From Paramacrobiotus richtersi (lineage: Eukaryota > Tardigrada > Eutardigrada > Parachela > Macrobiotidae): a stretch of DNA of 46,861 nucleotides. A model generated the notes under the pieces. That model had not been told where the DNA came from. It searched no databases and saw only the letters and a program-made list of their open reading frames with translations. This document shows, piece by piece, positions 1 to 11,585 of the stretch. Each line of letters begins with the position of its first letter. Position 1 is the first letter of the stretch. The stretch spans positions 1-46,861 of the forward strand of contig JAQGAU010000062.1 of the NCBI GenBank assembly GCA_034698045.1, written 5' to 3'. The translations under genes and the position numbers were made by a program.

Positions 1-2589
1 CTGGCATGCGAGTCATTGGTGGCATATATGATAAAAAACCGTAAAGTGTGATGGACCGATGGTGGTGGACAATACAACCGCATATTTCTAATGATGAGCC
101 TGTAATTAGTATTCATGAACAATTCAGTATTCAATTCAACAATTACAATCAGTATTCAATTTTCATTGTCTAACAATAAGTGTGTCATGCTGAATATAGT
201 GACACGAAGACATGTAACCACAGCCGAAAAGAAACGAAATTATATTTAGCTCTTCTGTATCTTATACGGCACTAATAGTTTCTGGTAATTGTTATGCTCC
301 AGTTCAGTTTTCGTTTACCAAAGTTTTCGGTTTTAGCGACGTACTGATTTCGAACAAAATATTCAAGAGCTGAAAAACTCACTTTTCGGAAATACCTAAT
401 ACCTAATCTATAATAATTTATTCAGTTTTGGCCAAAATAGACGATTAATATTTGCTCTACTCTTTGAATCACGAGTCGGAAATGTCTGTATCACGGAGAA
501 GTTCACGTTTATGAATGCATCACCTCAGAAAAATCATCAAAAATTCCCGTACAGCAGTTGTCCTACCGACGTGGAAGAGTTTTACTCCGTGCGGGCCCCT
601 CAAGAGGGAAGTTGTCGGATTTCGTTGCTCACATCAGCCGCGCCTGACTGTGAGAACAAACTCGCACATAACCGGAATAAAACGCTACATCGTGTCTGCT
701 AGAACGAGCGCTCATGTGGATGATAATGATATGGCAAATGCATCGATTGTTCCAGCTAAAACATGTTCCCTGTCCCGAAATTGTCAGCAGATAGCGAAGT
801 GTTCAGTAGACGAAAAGCAGCAACTTGTTTATTTGCATGAAAGAGAATGTTTGGTCAATAAGACAGCACTGCACCGAGAAAATGCTTACTCTAACTTGTT
901 CTGCATCATTATTATGTGTTGCATGTGCAGCAACTTTGGATGCAGGGTCTTAACCATTTACATGGCAGCGCAATTCAGCGCCGCGCGGTTGTGCTGAAAA
1001 CTTGCGCTGGCGCTTGCCCTTTGTACTTGTTTGCACTTCGCGCGCATACAGGCAGTACCAAACAGAAAGACATAATTGTTCTGGTCAAGTGCTGGGTATT
1101 CGATGCAGGCGGCTGTTGACAACACATTCCGATGTTGTGTCATGCTGATAACAGTGCCACTGCTGACCATTATTTTGTTTTGCACCATTCTCTGGGACAA
1201 GACTTGTAATACCGGGTGAGTAACACTTTGTAAGCGTCTGCTTTGTGTTACTACATTTGCGCGGTAAACCGTATGTTTTATCCAATAATTATAGCTTACT
1301 GTTCGATCAACTTTCATTCAACAGTATTCATTCTGAATCAAAATATTTTCTAACTATATATCATACAGTTAAATCCAAATGTACCAAATACTAAATTTTG
1401 ATAATTAATGTTTGTGCATAATATTTTTGTCACCAAGATACTGTCGCAGGCATTGTTGTGAAGCAGCTCGTAGTTTCAATTTTGCAGTTGATGGTCGATA
1501 TATAGAACCAACTATTTTGTAACAGCTAAAATGTACTTTAGCTACGCCGATTAAAAACTTTGGATATGTACAGCAAATCCACAGTCCTGCTCATGTATAG
1601 CATGTACATATTAGAATGTGCGGTATCGACATGCGCTTCTAATTGTAAATGTGGACTACTCAAAGTACGTATACGGAATATTGCTTAATCCTTCGCTAGT
1701 ATACGTAGCGTATGTTTCATGCACGATCGAATTTACACATTGGGTGACACTATATAGTTAACGTTAGTATTTAAACCAGAAGTGGATGAGATCCCGCACT
1801 TGCGGTAATAAATTACGAACAATGTTAAACTGAAGGATTAACTGCACATATATCTGCACTGAAATAATCCCGAAAAAAACTTTTACGAGCTGATTGGTTT
1901 ACGGCACTTGCTGCTTGTTGTCTTGAAGTCTGCTGCACATCGTGCTTTATATTAAATTCTTAGAAGTCTTAGTTACTGATTGCATTTTCTGGTGTCGTCG
2001 TGGGTACTTCAGTTTTATGCGTGCAAGTACTTACATAAGTTACTTTTCCGTGTGCATTGTATGCGTCAAAATTCTGCCGTGAAGATGCAACTGTCACGAA
2101 GTATACAGTTCTCTGTGTACGTATACTGTATGTGTAGAGTGGAGCAAATAAACACAAAAATATCGTTTTACGAAAACATGTCTGAACTTCCGGATCGGTC
2201 TCCGATGCAGACGTGCTGGAAGTGCTTCTACTATTGTCCGGTCTGATGTCATTTACAGTATGTTCCGTCGTGGAGGGGCTCTTCCCCGGTTTTAGCAGTA
2301 AAGCAAAATGTGCAAACCTGCACAAAAAAACCAGAAAGCATCATAAATTTGCATACATAAGGTTACTAACCTTGGCTCTACATCACGATCTACAGTAGAA
2401 CGTTCTTGAGACTGAAAATCGCAGAATTTGCGGATCGATCGAGTTCCTAATCGATTACAATCAAGATGTCGATAATGCTCCAGCTTCGAATGAATTCCTG
2501 GTGTCACGCCTGTGGATGTTTACGGCGTCGGAACGACGGAAATAATTATTAGTTTATGCGGAAGTAAATTCATACAAAAGGAATACAAC
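1..2589. other. Intergenic sequence, no gene recognised
   Basis: I read this AT-rich stretch on both strands and found no recognisable domain, splice-consistent exon chain or RNA gene. The longest open frame (515-997, +) has irregular composition, overlaps an antisense frame and matches no family I know, so it is not called. The last few hundred bases precede the first receptor gene. Confidence 0.5.
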
Positions 2590-2645
2590 CGGAAGGTGAC
2601 CTTTCGAAGCCACAAAAACGCCGTTGAGCTTCTCCTTCGGCACTC
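2590..2645 (+). promoter_or_regulatory. Conserved upstream block U2 of GPCR-1
   Basis: A block beginning GGTGACCTTT followed by G/A-rich sequence lies about 215-270 bp before the GPCR-1 start codon. It recurs upstream of GPCR-4 (22571-22640) and GPCR-5 (38553-38600). It may be a regulatory element or simply co-duplicated flank; the sequence alone cannot separate these. Confidence 0.3.
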
Positions 2646-2857
2646 GTATTCTAGGTAATCTATGGCCCGATTTCTTGCACGTTTCTAGATTGCTGTTCGC
2701 ATTTCTTTTCATGGGCACTGCGTGTGCTTGGAGCCGTACTATTTGCCGTTAAAAACGGGCTCTGTAATGAATGTCGGTCTTCACACGGCTTTAATTGTTT
2801 TGCTCTTTGCCTAACACTGGACATTTCGGAAAGTTGTACCAAGGGCTATCAACAACC

Positions 2858-5352
2858 ATGAACTGGACTGATTTCAAAACGTTTGCAAACGAAAGCGTTT
2901 GGAACATGACGGTACCAGCGTCCTCCGTAATCGATCTGTACCGGTCTTCGGTCAGAGTATGGTTGACAGTAACATGCATTGTCGGTTATACCGGGGCGTT
3001 CTTCATTGCAATGTTGCTGTGCGCCATGGCTTTCGGCTCGCAGACACGAGGAGGCGCTAACAGTCTAATTGTCCATTTACTTTGTGTGGAGTTTGTTTAT
3101 TCCAGCGCTGTGGTTCCACACCAAGCGTTTAGTATTTATTATCCATTTGCTAGCAGCGGACGCACAGGTACGTCGTAAGTTTCCGGATATAGAACCTTTC
3201 ATGTTTCTATCTATTGTAGGGTGTCGTTACTATTATTTCGTCTTGATGGTCACGGTGAGCACCAATCACTGGCTGACATGCGCACTGGCTGTCAACCGTG
3301 TCGTCGCCACGATGGCACCGCATTTTTACCACAAAACCTCCTCACGACCGGCGATTTGGGCAACAATCAGTCTGTGTTGGCTGATACCATGTGCCACCTA
3401 TCTGCCTTACTTTTTTGACACTGGTGGATCCTATGATGTCCTGCCGCCGTGGAATAGCTGCGGAATTCGGTAGGTACAGTGCTATTACATACATAAGTTT
3501 TGCCATTATCTCTTTGTGTGGGCAACTGTCGTTGAAGCTTGAAATTACGAGAAAATTAAAGACTCTTATTCGGTTATTTGGCAAATACTGCGCTAGATTG
3601 CTGGTGTCAAATATGGACACCGAACTGATTAAGGTGACGTGTGTCTTAGAACAACCCAGAAAACAGAAATCCGAACGAGGTCAGGACTCACTTCGCTCAC
3701 CCTGGTGTCAAAGAAAAATTCTTTATATTCTTCAAGTTTTTTATACACCACATAACTTATATGCTTCAGCAATAAGGACGAACAGCGTACGTAACCAGTT
3801 TTCAGATACCTTGGCCACTCATACTAGTTTAAGTCACTACAATCTTTGTACTTCGCTAAGAATGCGAACCCTACCTCTACCAACAATCCCCTGAAACGCT
3901 CCCGGAAACAACATCTTTTTCATCCCATGCAGCGTTCGCGGCAATAATATGTCCGCTGAATTCAGCGTTACGGGCAAATATTATTCCTTAGGCCCAGCAT
4001 TATGGTAACCATTTCACCATAGTCCCAACATTTCCGGCAATAACATCACTTTAAGCCCGGCTGCCGGAATTAATGTCCCGGCAGTCCTAGCGTTTCCGGC
4101 AATCATTTCCACTTAGTCCAGATCTTTTTTTCAGCAGTAATCTTCCTTTGGGCTCGTTCGCTTAGTTTCAACGCTGCTTGTTATTGGATCATCACAAATT
4201 TTCTAATTCTCTGGTAGGTCCTTTAAATCACAGCATGACAATATTTTCACCGGCTACGAAAGGTCAATACTATCCGCGGCATATTTTGGCGAGGCGCGAA
4301 CAAAACCGACGGTCGCAAGTGTTAGAATATCCACACGCATTTAAAGAGCAACTGTATTGCTTTTGCCGGACCTGCAGGCAGAAACAGAAGTTGGGCTTTT
4401 AAAAACTAAATTAAGCAGTACAAATCGGCGCATTGGTTCTAGTGCTGTGCAGTTAACTTACTTATATGATCACTGTAGGAAAATGATGAACTCACCACTT
4501 GCTAGATAAACTTGTAAGCCTGTCGGTCTGTAACACAATCACTGCTGTCCGATTGTAGTTCTTTTCTGCCGTGGGCGGGGCCGACAATGTACAGCGCGGC
4601 CATCTACATTCCTATGGCACTGATGGGGGCCAGCTACGCCTTGGTCCTGGTCTATGTTCTGTGGAAAATGTTACGTCGCGCACAGTCGAATGCGCGGCAA
4701 GATGCCTTTGCCAACGTAGAACGACAACGGCTGGCCATTGCCAAGATGCTCATGGCCAGTGCACTGTGGGACTTTGTGTGCTACTTGCCGAATGCCGTGA
4801 CCTTTACGTGGTTTTACTCTCTGTACCTGCAATATCCGCCATTGCTGCTGTGGTTCAGGACGGTGTTTTTGGTGGGATACGCGGGAAATCCGGTACGCAC
4901 GAAGCGAGAATTTTGCGTTTTGTAAAGATTTTATGGATATTAGCGATTACAAGGACATAGCGTATGAACCAAATAATCGCTAATAATTTAAGTTATCGTA
5001 ACTTTTAGCTGCAGTCTATGAAAATCAATGCACAGGCAGATAGAATTTAGAGCATGGCTTTAAGTTTATCATAATAAACTTGTGGAACAAAAGGTCTACA
5101 ACCTATGTATTATGGGACACGGGGATTGTGTATACTTGTACAAGTATATTTCTTGGAATTGTATTGTAGCTGATATTCTTCACAATGTGCAAGGATTACC
5201 GCAATGGCCTGCGCACTTTCTGGAGCAAAGTAAAGATCTGGCTCTGCTGCATGCTGCCTCGTCCAGTTAACCGCGTATCTGATGCGCATGCTTCCGATAC
5301 ACGATCAAGGTCCGCTGTCCGCACCGCTAATCGAAGAGGCAGTCCGCAGTAA
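2858..5352 (+). CDS. GPCR-1, rhodopsin-like seven-transmembrane receptor
   Basis: Exons are 2858-3167, 3220-3469, 4559-4892 and 5170-5352 (358 aa), with introns in phases 1, 2 and 0 and GT-AG borders. I chose the MNWT start because all sister copies begin there (MNWT, MNWN or MNST) in a good context; an in-frame upstream Met at 2795 is not conserved. The N-terminus carries N-glycosylation sequons (NWT, NES, NMT). Helices fall near residues 34-58, 68-90, 105-131, 149-169, 197-221, 245-270 and 283-303. Class A landmarks are Cys105 paired with Cys184 in loop 2, Trp157 in TM4, and Pro205/Tyr213 in TM5. Departures are Glu78 at the usual TM2 Asp, NRV (129-131) for DRY, CYLP (261-264) for CWxP, and NPLIF (297-301) for NPxxY. 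Cys324-325 after helix 8 may be palmitoylated. The ligand is unknown. The tail is shorter than in copies 3-4 because the frame shifted before the ancestral tail. Confidence 0.85.
3893..4110 (+). repeat. Degenerate CCGGCAATAA-type repeat in GPCR-1 intron 2
   Basis: Intron 2 of GPCR-1 (1089 bp, the longest intron of the array) contains variants of a motif close to TTTCCGGCAATAA, at irregular spacing of roughly 25-50 bp and alternating with GGCCCAGC or AGTCCCAAC segments. It resembles in composition the minisatellite at 29.99 kb and probably explains why this intron is longer than its homologues (342-665 bp). Confidence 0.45.
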
Positions 5353-6172
5353 CCAATCCAGAAACACTGAGTTTGGTTATGCCGTTGGTGTTCAGTATGT
5401 ATTATAACATGTTGTTCGCGTGATGCATTACTCACTTAAGCGTTGAAATAGCGCAAATTAAAAATTAAACGATCGCTTCGTCCACTTTCCAGTTTCCATT
5501 AAGCACAATGTAACGATAAACATAACGGCTCTGCCGCTCTGTAACGTATCAGCTGTAGACACAGCTTGTAGAACGTCAATCAATAACTACATAACAAAAA
5601 CAAATGTTGGAAGAGCACAGCATTTACTGTTCTGAAAAACCCATTAAATTTTCTACCTCATATTTCGTATATGGAACACCGTAATTACCCCCCCCCCCCC
5701 TTCTCTGCATTCTTTTGGCTAAATTTTTCCTGTCTTACGAGAACAACGGCAAGTCCCAAATATATGCCTTCCTGTTGTAATCATGCGTGAAAGACAACTG
5801 CTGCAATAACATTTATTGTTATATCGTTGATTTAACAGTATGTTAAGGTAAACCGCGAATGGTAAATAACCGGAAACGATCGGTCCGGGTGTAATCCTTT
5901 ACTGCACATTTGTGCGTGAACCATTTAAATTAATTTCCATCGCTTAGTCGACATAAACATCCGTCTGAGAGCAGAAACTCATTTTGACGAGCAATATCAA
6001 CATGCATGCTATCTATCGATCATGAGCTCGATCGCATAAACAGACCCTGAGGCGAAGATCAAAGTAATTTATTATCTTACGTCTCTGGTTTGACTTTACA
6101 TGAACCTTCATGAGCTAACACATCTAACGTTGGACTTTTTGGGAAACCTGTTTACATGAAGCTGCAAAACTC
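5353..6172. other. Intergenic spacer GPCR-1 to GPCR-2
   Basis: This 820-bp spacer starts with a relic of the ancestral receptor tail: 5347-5385 aligns in another frame with the tail-coding sequence of copies 3-4. A run of 13 C residues lies at 5688-5700. No other gene or RNA was seen. It presumably holds the GPCR-1 3' UTR and the GPCR-2 promoter, but no clear polyadenylation signal is evident. Confidence 0.5.
5688..5700 (+). repeat. Poly-C homopolymer
   Basis: Thirteen consecutive C residues lie in the spacer between GPCR-1 and GPCR-2. The length of such a run is often uncertain in assemblies. Confidence 0.9.
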
Positions 6173-8074
6173 ATGAACTGGACTGATAGTATCAGTACGT
6201 TTGGAAATGATAGCATTTGGAACCTAACGGCGCCAGTGTCCGAGCCGGATGAACTTGATCTATACCGGTCTTCGGTGGGAGTATGGTTGACCGTGACATG
6301 CGTTGTCAGTTTTGCCGGGGCGTTCTCCATCGCATTGTTGCTGTGTGCCATGGCATTTGGCTCACAGACACGAGGAGGTGCGAACGTTCTTATTGTCCAT
6401 TTGTTATGCGTGGAGTTTGTGTACTGCAGCACGCTGGTTCCACATCAAGCGTTGGGTATTTATTTTCCATTCGCAAGAAACGGACGGACAGGTACATTCA
6501 TTCTGATTCACAAATGTCAGATATGAAACGTTTCGCAGTTTTTTTCTTTCGTCTGTCCTGAGCGAAAACGATGCCTTACACGGACGCACTTTTTATATCA
6601 TTCTTAGCCGATATATATATGCATGCACTATATAGTACAAAAATACGGAAGGCGTCCAGTGATTCTCATTTTCTACTATATTGTAGGTTGCCGTTATTAT
6701 TATTTCGTCCTGATGGTGACTGTGAGCATCAACCACTGGCTAGCGTGCGCACTGGCCATCAACCGGGTCGTAGCCACGCTGATTCCGCATTTCTACCCAA
6801 TTACTTCATCCCGACCGGCGATATGGGCAACAATCAGCCTGTGTTGGCTGATGCCGATCATCAGCTATCTTCCGTACTTTTTCGAATCTGGCGGATCCTA
6901 CGATGTCCTGCCGCCGTGGAACAGCTGCGGAATTCGGTAGAAAAAATGGGCATTTCGTACTGTAAATTATTGCGCGGTGTCTTCGTTTACTACCTGTCCC
7001 CATCAGTGGTACATATAAGTACAGCACCGTCGACCACACATCCATGACTTTCTGACAATAAGAGAGTATAGCCGGAACACACTAGACAGCGCAATTTTAT
7101 GAGAGAAAAACTATATGTGGTGCTAACCATATAAAATTTCCCTGTCTTTATTCGGGTAAAGCTGTTAAGGATAGAACAGATTTGTGTACTGGAAAGCCAC
7201 ATTCCCGCCGTTTTAGACATTACAAAAACATTGATATAACCATCTGAAACGGTATCCACTGTGCATTTTATCGACATAAGCAACTGACTCGTGAGCTTAT
7301 CGGTCTATACTAGCAACGACACTGTTGTCCGATTGCAGTACTTTTCTGCCTTGGGCGACGACGACGACTTACAGCGTGGCCATCTACATTCCAATGGCGC
7401 TGATGGGTGCCTGTTACGCTTTGATTCTGGTCCATTATCTCTGGAGAATTCTACGCCGCGCACAGCACAATGCTGGGCAGGCTGTCTTTGCCAACACGGA
7501 GCGGCAACGGCTGGCCATCGCCAAGATGCTCATGGCCAGTGCACTGTGGGAGTTTGTGTGTTACTTGCCGAATGCAGTCACATTTACGTGGTTTTATTCT
7601 CAGTACTTGCAGCATCCGCCATTGCTGCTGTGGTTCAGGACGATGTTCTTGGTGGGATACGCGGGAAATCCGGTAGGCCGGTAGTTTCGGGCAGAGTGGT
7701 GCTTTGTAGGGATATTAGATATGATAAAGCTTGCAAACTGCTGAATTTGAAGTCAGTTAAGTTAATTTCTTTGTTCACACGTACAAGAACGCGAAAAGCA
7801 TGCATGCGACCATTATTTAATTGACTGAACGGAGCGGTCGTTACCAATTTTAAAGAATACGAAAAAGCTTCTCATGGTACATAATTCGGGACACAATGCT
7901 GGTGTACGTAGATTTACTGGAGTTATGTTGCAGTTAATATTCTTCGCAATGTGCAAGGATTACCGCAACGGCCTGCGCACTGTATGGAGCAAATTGAGGA
8001 TCTTGCCGCCTCGTCCAGCTCGTGTTTCTGATGCGCAATCACTGCCGATGAGACCGCGCATCTCTAAGCACTGA
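6173..8074 (+). CDS. GPCR-2, rhodopsin-like seven-transmembrane receptor
   Basis: Exons are 6173-6491, 6687-6936, 7339-7672 and 7934-8074 (347 aa), with the same intron phases (1, 2, 0) as its neighbours. It is the closest relative of GPCR-1: both carry SRPAIWATISLCW in TM4 and LPPWNSCGIR in loop 2. It keeps the family marks (Glu in TM2, NRV after TM3, Pro in TM5, CYLP in TM6, GNPLIF in TM7). The N-terminus has NDS and NLT sequons. The tail after helix 8 has lost the W-x-C-C-M stretch present in GPCR-1 by a 12-nt in-frame deletion, so the probable palmitoylation cysteines are gone. It ends at a TGA upstream of a relic of the ancestral tail. No disabling lesion is seen. The ligand is unknown. 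Confidence 0.85.
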
Positions 8075-8280
8075 GCCAGTCCGCAGTAATGAATCCAGAA
8101 ATGCTTTGTATAGGGGTCTTTAGTATTGTACCGCTTAGTATTTATATCGCTTACTTGATTCATTTTCGCTGCTTTCGTGCTCCCTTGCATAAGCTGTAGT
8201 AGGTTTTCCATCTTCCACATCCTTATTGAACAACGGTTTTGAGCTGACCTGTGTCCTGGCAGAACTACGTATTTCGTATT
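8075..8280. other. 3' flank of GPCR-2 with relic of ancestral tail
   Basis: Just past the stop, 8081-8118 still resembles the tail-coding DNA of copies 3-4 (the AGTAAxGAATCCA region), now untranslated. Nothing else is recognised before the repeat block begins. Confidence 0.5.
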
Positions 8281-8990
8281 TCGCCAGTTCAGCAGTTTAC
8301 CCATAATGTACATACCTTTGCTGCTTCACCGAAACTTCCGAAGTGTGGTAACAACGCGATTAACAGGCTGCTACCACTTCCATGCCAACGGTAGTCGATT
8401 CATTTCTACTGCAACATGTCTGCTACACAAAATTTCCCACCCAGAGACAATCATATAAGCGGTGAAACTGGCTGGCAGACGTCGTACTGACTGCTGATAA
8501 AAGTTCCCGTTTCAAGCAGTGAACTTGATATTAGAATCAGACTGATAAGCTTTTCGATCGACACCAGAGTGGTTGCTAAATATAAAATCCATTGGATTGT
8601 TCGGTAGTTCGCATCAAGTACAGCGTTGTGTGCGAAGGACCATCTGCAATATGGGACGAATTATCGAGTTCGATCATATTATTTTTCATGCATCTGTTTA
8701 GAACTTTGTACAAGAACTGGTTACCTTGTGTCTATGATTGCTGATTTATTGTGCAGTTCTTGATTCCGCAAAGCCACACGACTTTAAACGGTACAATTAC
8801 TTGACCACGAAGAAAGTTTGTTTGCATGGAAGTTTGGAGCATTTCGGACCAAAATGACGGGCTGGTGTTCATGAAACCCTTAAGGGTCGAATTAAAGTCC
8901 GTACGCCTTTGGCCATTTTGCAACCGGACGCTGTAAAATGGCCATACGAGTACAGACTTTTGGGGAAATGATAGCAAACATGCACTCACG
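8280..8990 (+). repeat. Repeat unit E1 (left-truncated)
   Basis: It starts with a CCAGTTCAGCAGTTTACCCA segment shared with 10508, 11996 and 17630, continues through a TATATAAGCGGTGA-like segment near 8453, and ends with a palindromic core at 8894-8961. The inverted left arm seen in the E2, E3 and E5 units is absent. No coding sequence is recognised. Confidence 0.5.
8894..8961 (+). repeat. Palindromic core 1
   Basis: An imperfect inverted repeat of about 68 nt: the left arm contains GCCTTTGGCCATTTT and the right arm AAAATGGCCATACGAG, around a CCGGACGCT centre. It is one of nine related cores between 8.9 and 18.3 kb. Confidence 0.65.
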
Positions 8991-8999
8991 ACTTCTTTG

Positions 9000-9680
9000 G
9001 ATATGATTAGGTTATTTACGTGGTAGCCACGTGCACAGCAGTGGCATTAACTGTAGTAACTGAAACTGCATGTGCAAATAAAGGGCCTAAACTTACGTTA
9101 GCTGCTAATTGTACAAAACTGACCTGATGCATTAACTAGCGGATGCAGTATATGCATTATGCATACAATAAAAGTAGGATTCTAGGGATCTTACGTAGTG
9201 GTCTGTGCTAAGTCATTGTCTATAATGCTAGGGTGTCGGCGGTGCACATCAACACACGCAATAATGTTACGGTCAACTTACAATTGTTAGCTGCGAGAAT
9301 GCCGTGTTTACGTACATATAAGACTTGCAATGTAACTATATAAATGTCTTTCCAAACCAGCCGCTTATGAAATTATGATTATTCAAGTATTACTGTATAA
9401 GGAAAGTGCCGGGAGATAATTGATTAAACTCGGAATAGTAATGCAAGCGGCCAACATAGGTAAACAGAAACTGTACATAACAAGTCGGCAACTCCGAGCA
9501 CTGAAACTAAAGCAAACGCGCTAGATAAGATTTTCGATCCAAACTCAATATATTAAGTAAACACGCGATAAACGCTACCGGCAGACGTTTTCATAAACTG
9601 CAGGCAACATTCTTTGATTCCAGGACTGACATGGAATTGGAGACACAGAGGTCAGAGCACTAAATTAGAAGCTGACAAGC
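9000..9680 (+). repeat. Segment B repeat, copy 1
   Basis: It shares ordered segments with 12870-13750, 15080-15490 and partly 18350-18640. Examples are TAGCGGATGCAGTATATGCA, AAACCAGCCGCTTATGAAAT, a TAGATAAGATTTTCGATCC stretch, and CGATAAACGCTACCGGCAGACG. No protein-like frame was found. It follows directly on the core-containing unit E1. Confidence 0.5.
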
Positions 9681-9956
9681 ATTTCCGTCCACTTTCACAC
9701 GGTTGTTGTAAAATACATTGGTTCACTGGATTGTGCAGTAATTTGCGTTATATACGGCGTTCTCTGCCTGTCAAAGTTTGTATAAAATTTAATTTACATG
9801 AACTATCCAAAAGTAATTTCCTCCTTTCTTTCGTCCCAGAGTTTACGTACATCGTGAGCAAATAATCGTATGTATTACGTTACTAAGGTAATCCTACCGC
9901 GACCGCGTACGGAATGCAGTCCCTTAACCAAAAGCACGATCGCAGCTACTTTCCCC

Positions 9957-10024
9957 AAAAGTCCATATGCGTTTGGTCACTTGATAGCGCCCGGTTATAA
10001 AATGACCAAAGGCATATGGACTTT
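9957..10024 (-). repeat. Palindromic core 2 (reverse)
   Basis: AAAGTCCATATGCGTTTGG on the left pairs with CCAAAGGCATATGGACTTT on the right around a TAGCGCCCGGTTA centre. This is the best preserved of the nine cores by eye. Confidence 0.7.
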
Positions 10025-10886
10025 GATTCGTTCGACTCTTGCTTCTCATGAAGAACGACCTGTCGTTGCCAAAATAATTGCTCCAAGATATAGTACAAAC
10101 AAATGCACTTGTGGATTAATCGTCTGGAATAAGCAATGCAGGGTACATAACCGTATGTAATCTTCCAGAGGAAAGCAGCCGGTAGATATTAGCATCAGCT
10201 GCTTTAAGCAACCTGCTTAGGATATACATAATTGACAGATAAACGCTGGCTGTTCAGCATAGATATAACTGACAGCAAAACGCTAACCAACTGGTGGGTA
10301 CCTTTTGTTCACAGTAAGATCTAATTATTACATTCTCTAGAGGCTAAGCTGTCATGTAGTGCCGTTCCGATTTGTGCGTTTGTGTGATCAAGCAGTACGT
10401 TAGCATCTGTAAGCACCCACAAATCGAGACCGATAAAAGCACGGTAGCTGGTCATGATTCACAGTTCCAGCGTTATACACACAGTCAGCAGTTGCTTTTG
10501 CCTTTTTTGTGTTTTGCCAGTTCAGTAGTTTACCCATGATTTGCATACGGTTGTTGCTTCTGCGCACCTTTCTAAAGTGTCGCGTCAACAACATGCATGC
10601 AGCTAGCATGTTCATGTCAAGGTTGTCAGACCATCTCTACTGTAGTACATGTCTCTGCTACAGCAAATCTTTTCCCTCTGGAGTCTAGACACAATTATAT
10701 AAGCGGTGAGTCTACCGTTACAGCTTTTCAGTCCCCGAAAGCCATATGACTGTTCAATGGTACAAATTACTAAATGGTCTTCATAACTATCTACGAGCCC
10801 GTTTGTTTTTACTGAACGTGGGAAATTTTTGGGATCACAGTGATGGGTTGGTGTTCACCAAAACTCCGAATCGACTCTAGTTCACA

Positions 10887-10950
10887 TGTCCATATGCCTT
10901 CAGTCATTTTACAGCCGGGCGCTATGAAATGACCGAACGCGTAAGGACTG
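10887..10950 (+). repeat. Palindromic core 3
   Basis: CATATGCCTTCAGTCATTTT pairs imperfectly with AAATGACCGAACGCGTAAGG around CAGCCGGGCGCT. It forms the right arm of E2. Confidence 0.65.
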
Positions 10951-11515
10951 TTAAAGAATGTATCACGAGCGTGTTGACTGGACATCATTCATTATTACAA
11001 TTTACATTGATCCTACGGCACAAGATCGCTATGAAAGAACTGCGGCGTACGTATACGTTATTGAGGGCGTGACCACTATCTAACGGCATTCTTGCAGTTG
11101 ATTATTTGGCAGAAGCCACAAGATCTCGAAATATACTTGAAGTACCATAGCTAGCACACATTCAACATAACAACAACAAGCCGACACTAAAACTGAACAA
11201 AGATGGCTAAAATAAGCGTATATTATAACAAAGATGGAAGCGTGTACATATGTATGTAGATTGCGTTAACACAGAGCTGCGATTCATACGTACAAAAAAC
11301 AACAGTTTTTAACAACAGATAAAATATAATTTAAATAATACAAATTCCAGATTTTGTTTTCTTTTCACGTGGGTATTGAACCACATGATGATTGGCAAAT
11401 ATATATATAATTTGTCAGTGACTACTTTTATTCTACCACGTACAGGATACAGTCATCTATCCAAAGGAGGTCCAGATGCACGCTCGTCGCTCGCAGCCTC
11501 TTTTCCCAAATTAAT

Positions 11516-11585
11516 TGAAGTCAATAGGCTTTTGGCCATTTTATAGCGCACGGCTGTAAAATGACCGAAAGCATATGGAATTTGG
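11516..11585 (-). repeat. Palindromic core 4 (reverse)
   Basis: TTTTGGCCATTTTATAGC pairs with CTGTAAAATGACCGAAAG around a CGCACGG centre. It is the left arm of E3. Confidence 0.6.

Larger units (their letters stand above)
9880..10990. mobile_element. Repeat element E2 with inverted arms
   Basis: The left arm (about 9880-10170) is the reverse complement of the right arm (about 10740-10990). Each arm holds a palindromic core (9957-10024 and 10887-10950). The interior has the CAGTTCAGTAGTTTACCCA and TTATATAAGCGGTGAG segments shared with E1, E3 and E5. The architecture fits a non-autonomous terminal-inverted-repeat or foldback element. I see no transposase, and target-site duplications could not be defined by eye, so the class is an inference. 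Confidence 0.45.

Noticed and set aside
511-997. Open frames of 63 and 160 codons, + strand
   Set aside because: No recognisable domain, cysteine/basic-rich irregular composition, several overlapping frames of similar quality; looks like chance.
2795-2857. Upstream in-frame Met as the start of GPCR-1
   Set aside because: The extra 21 residues have no counterpart in the other copies, whereas the MNWT/MNST start is shared by all.
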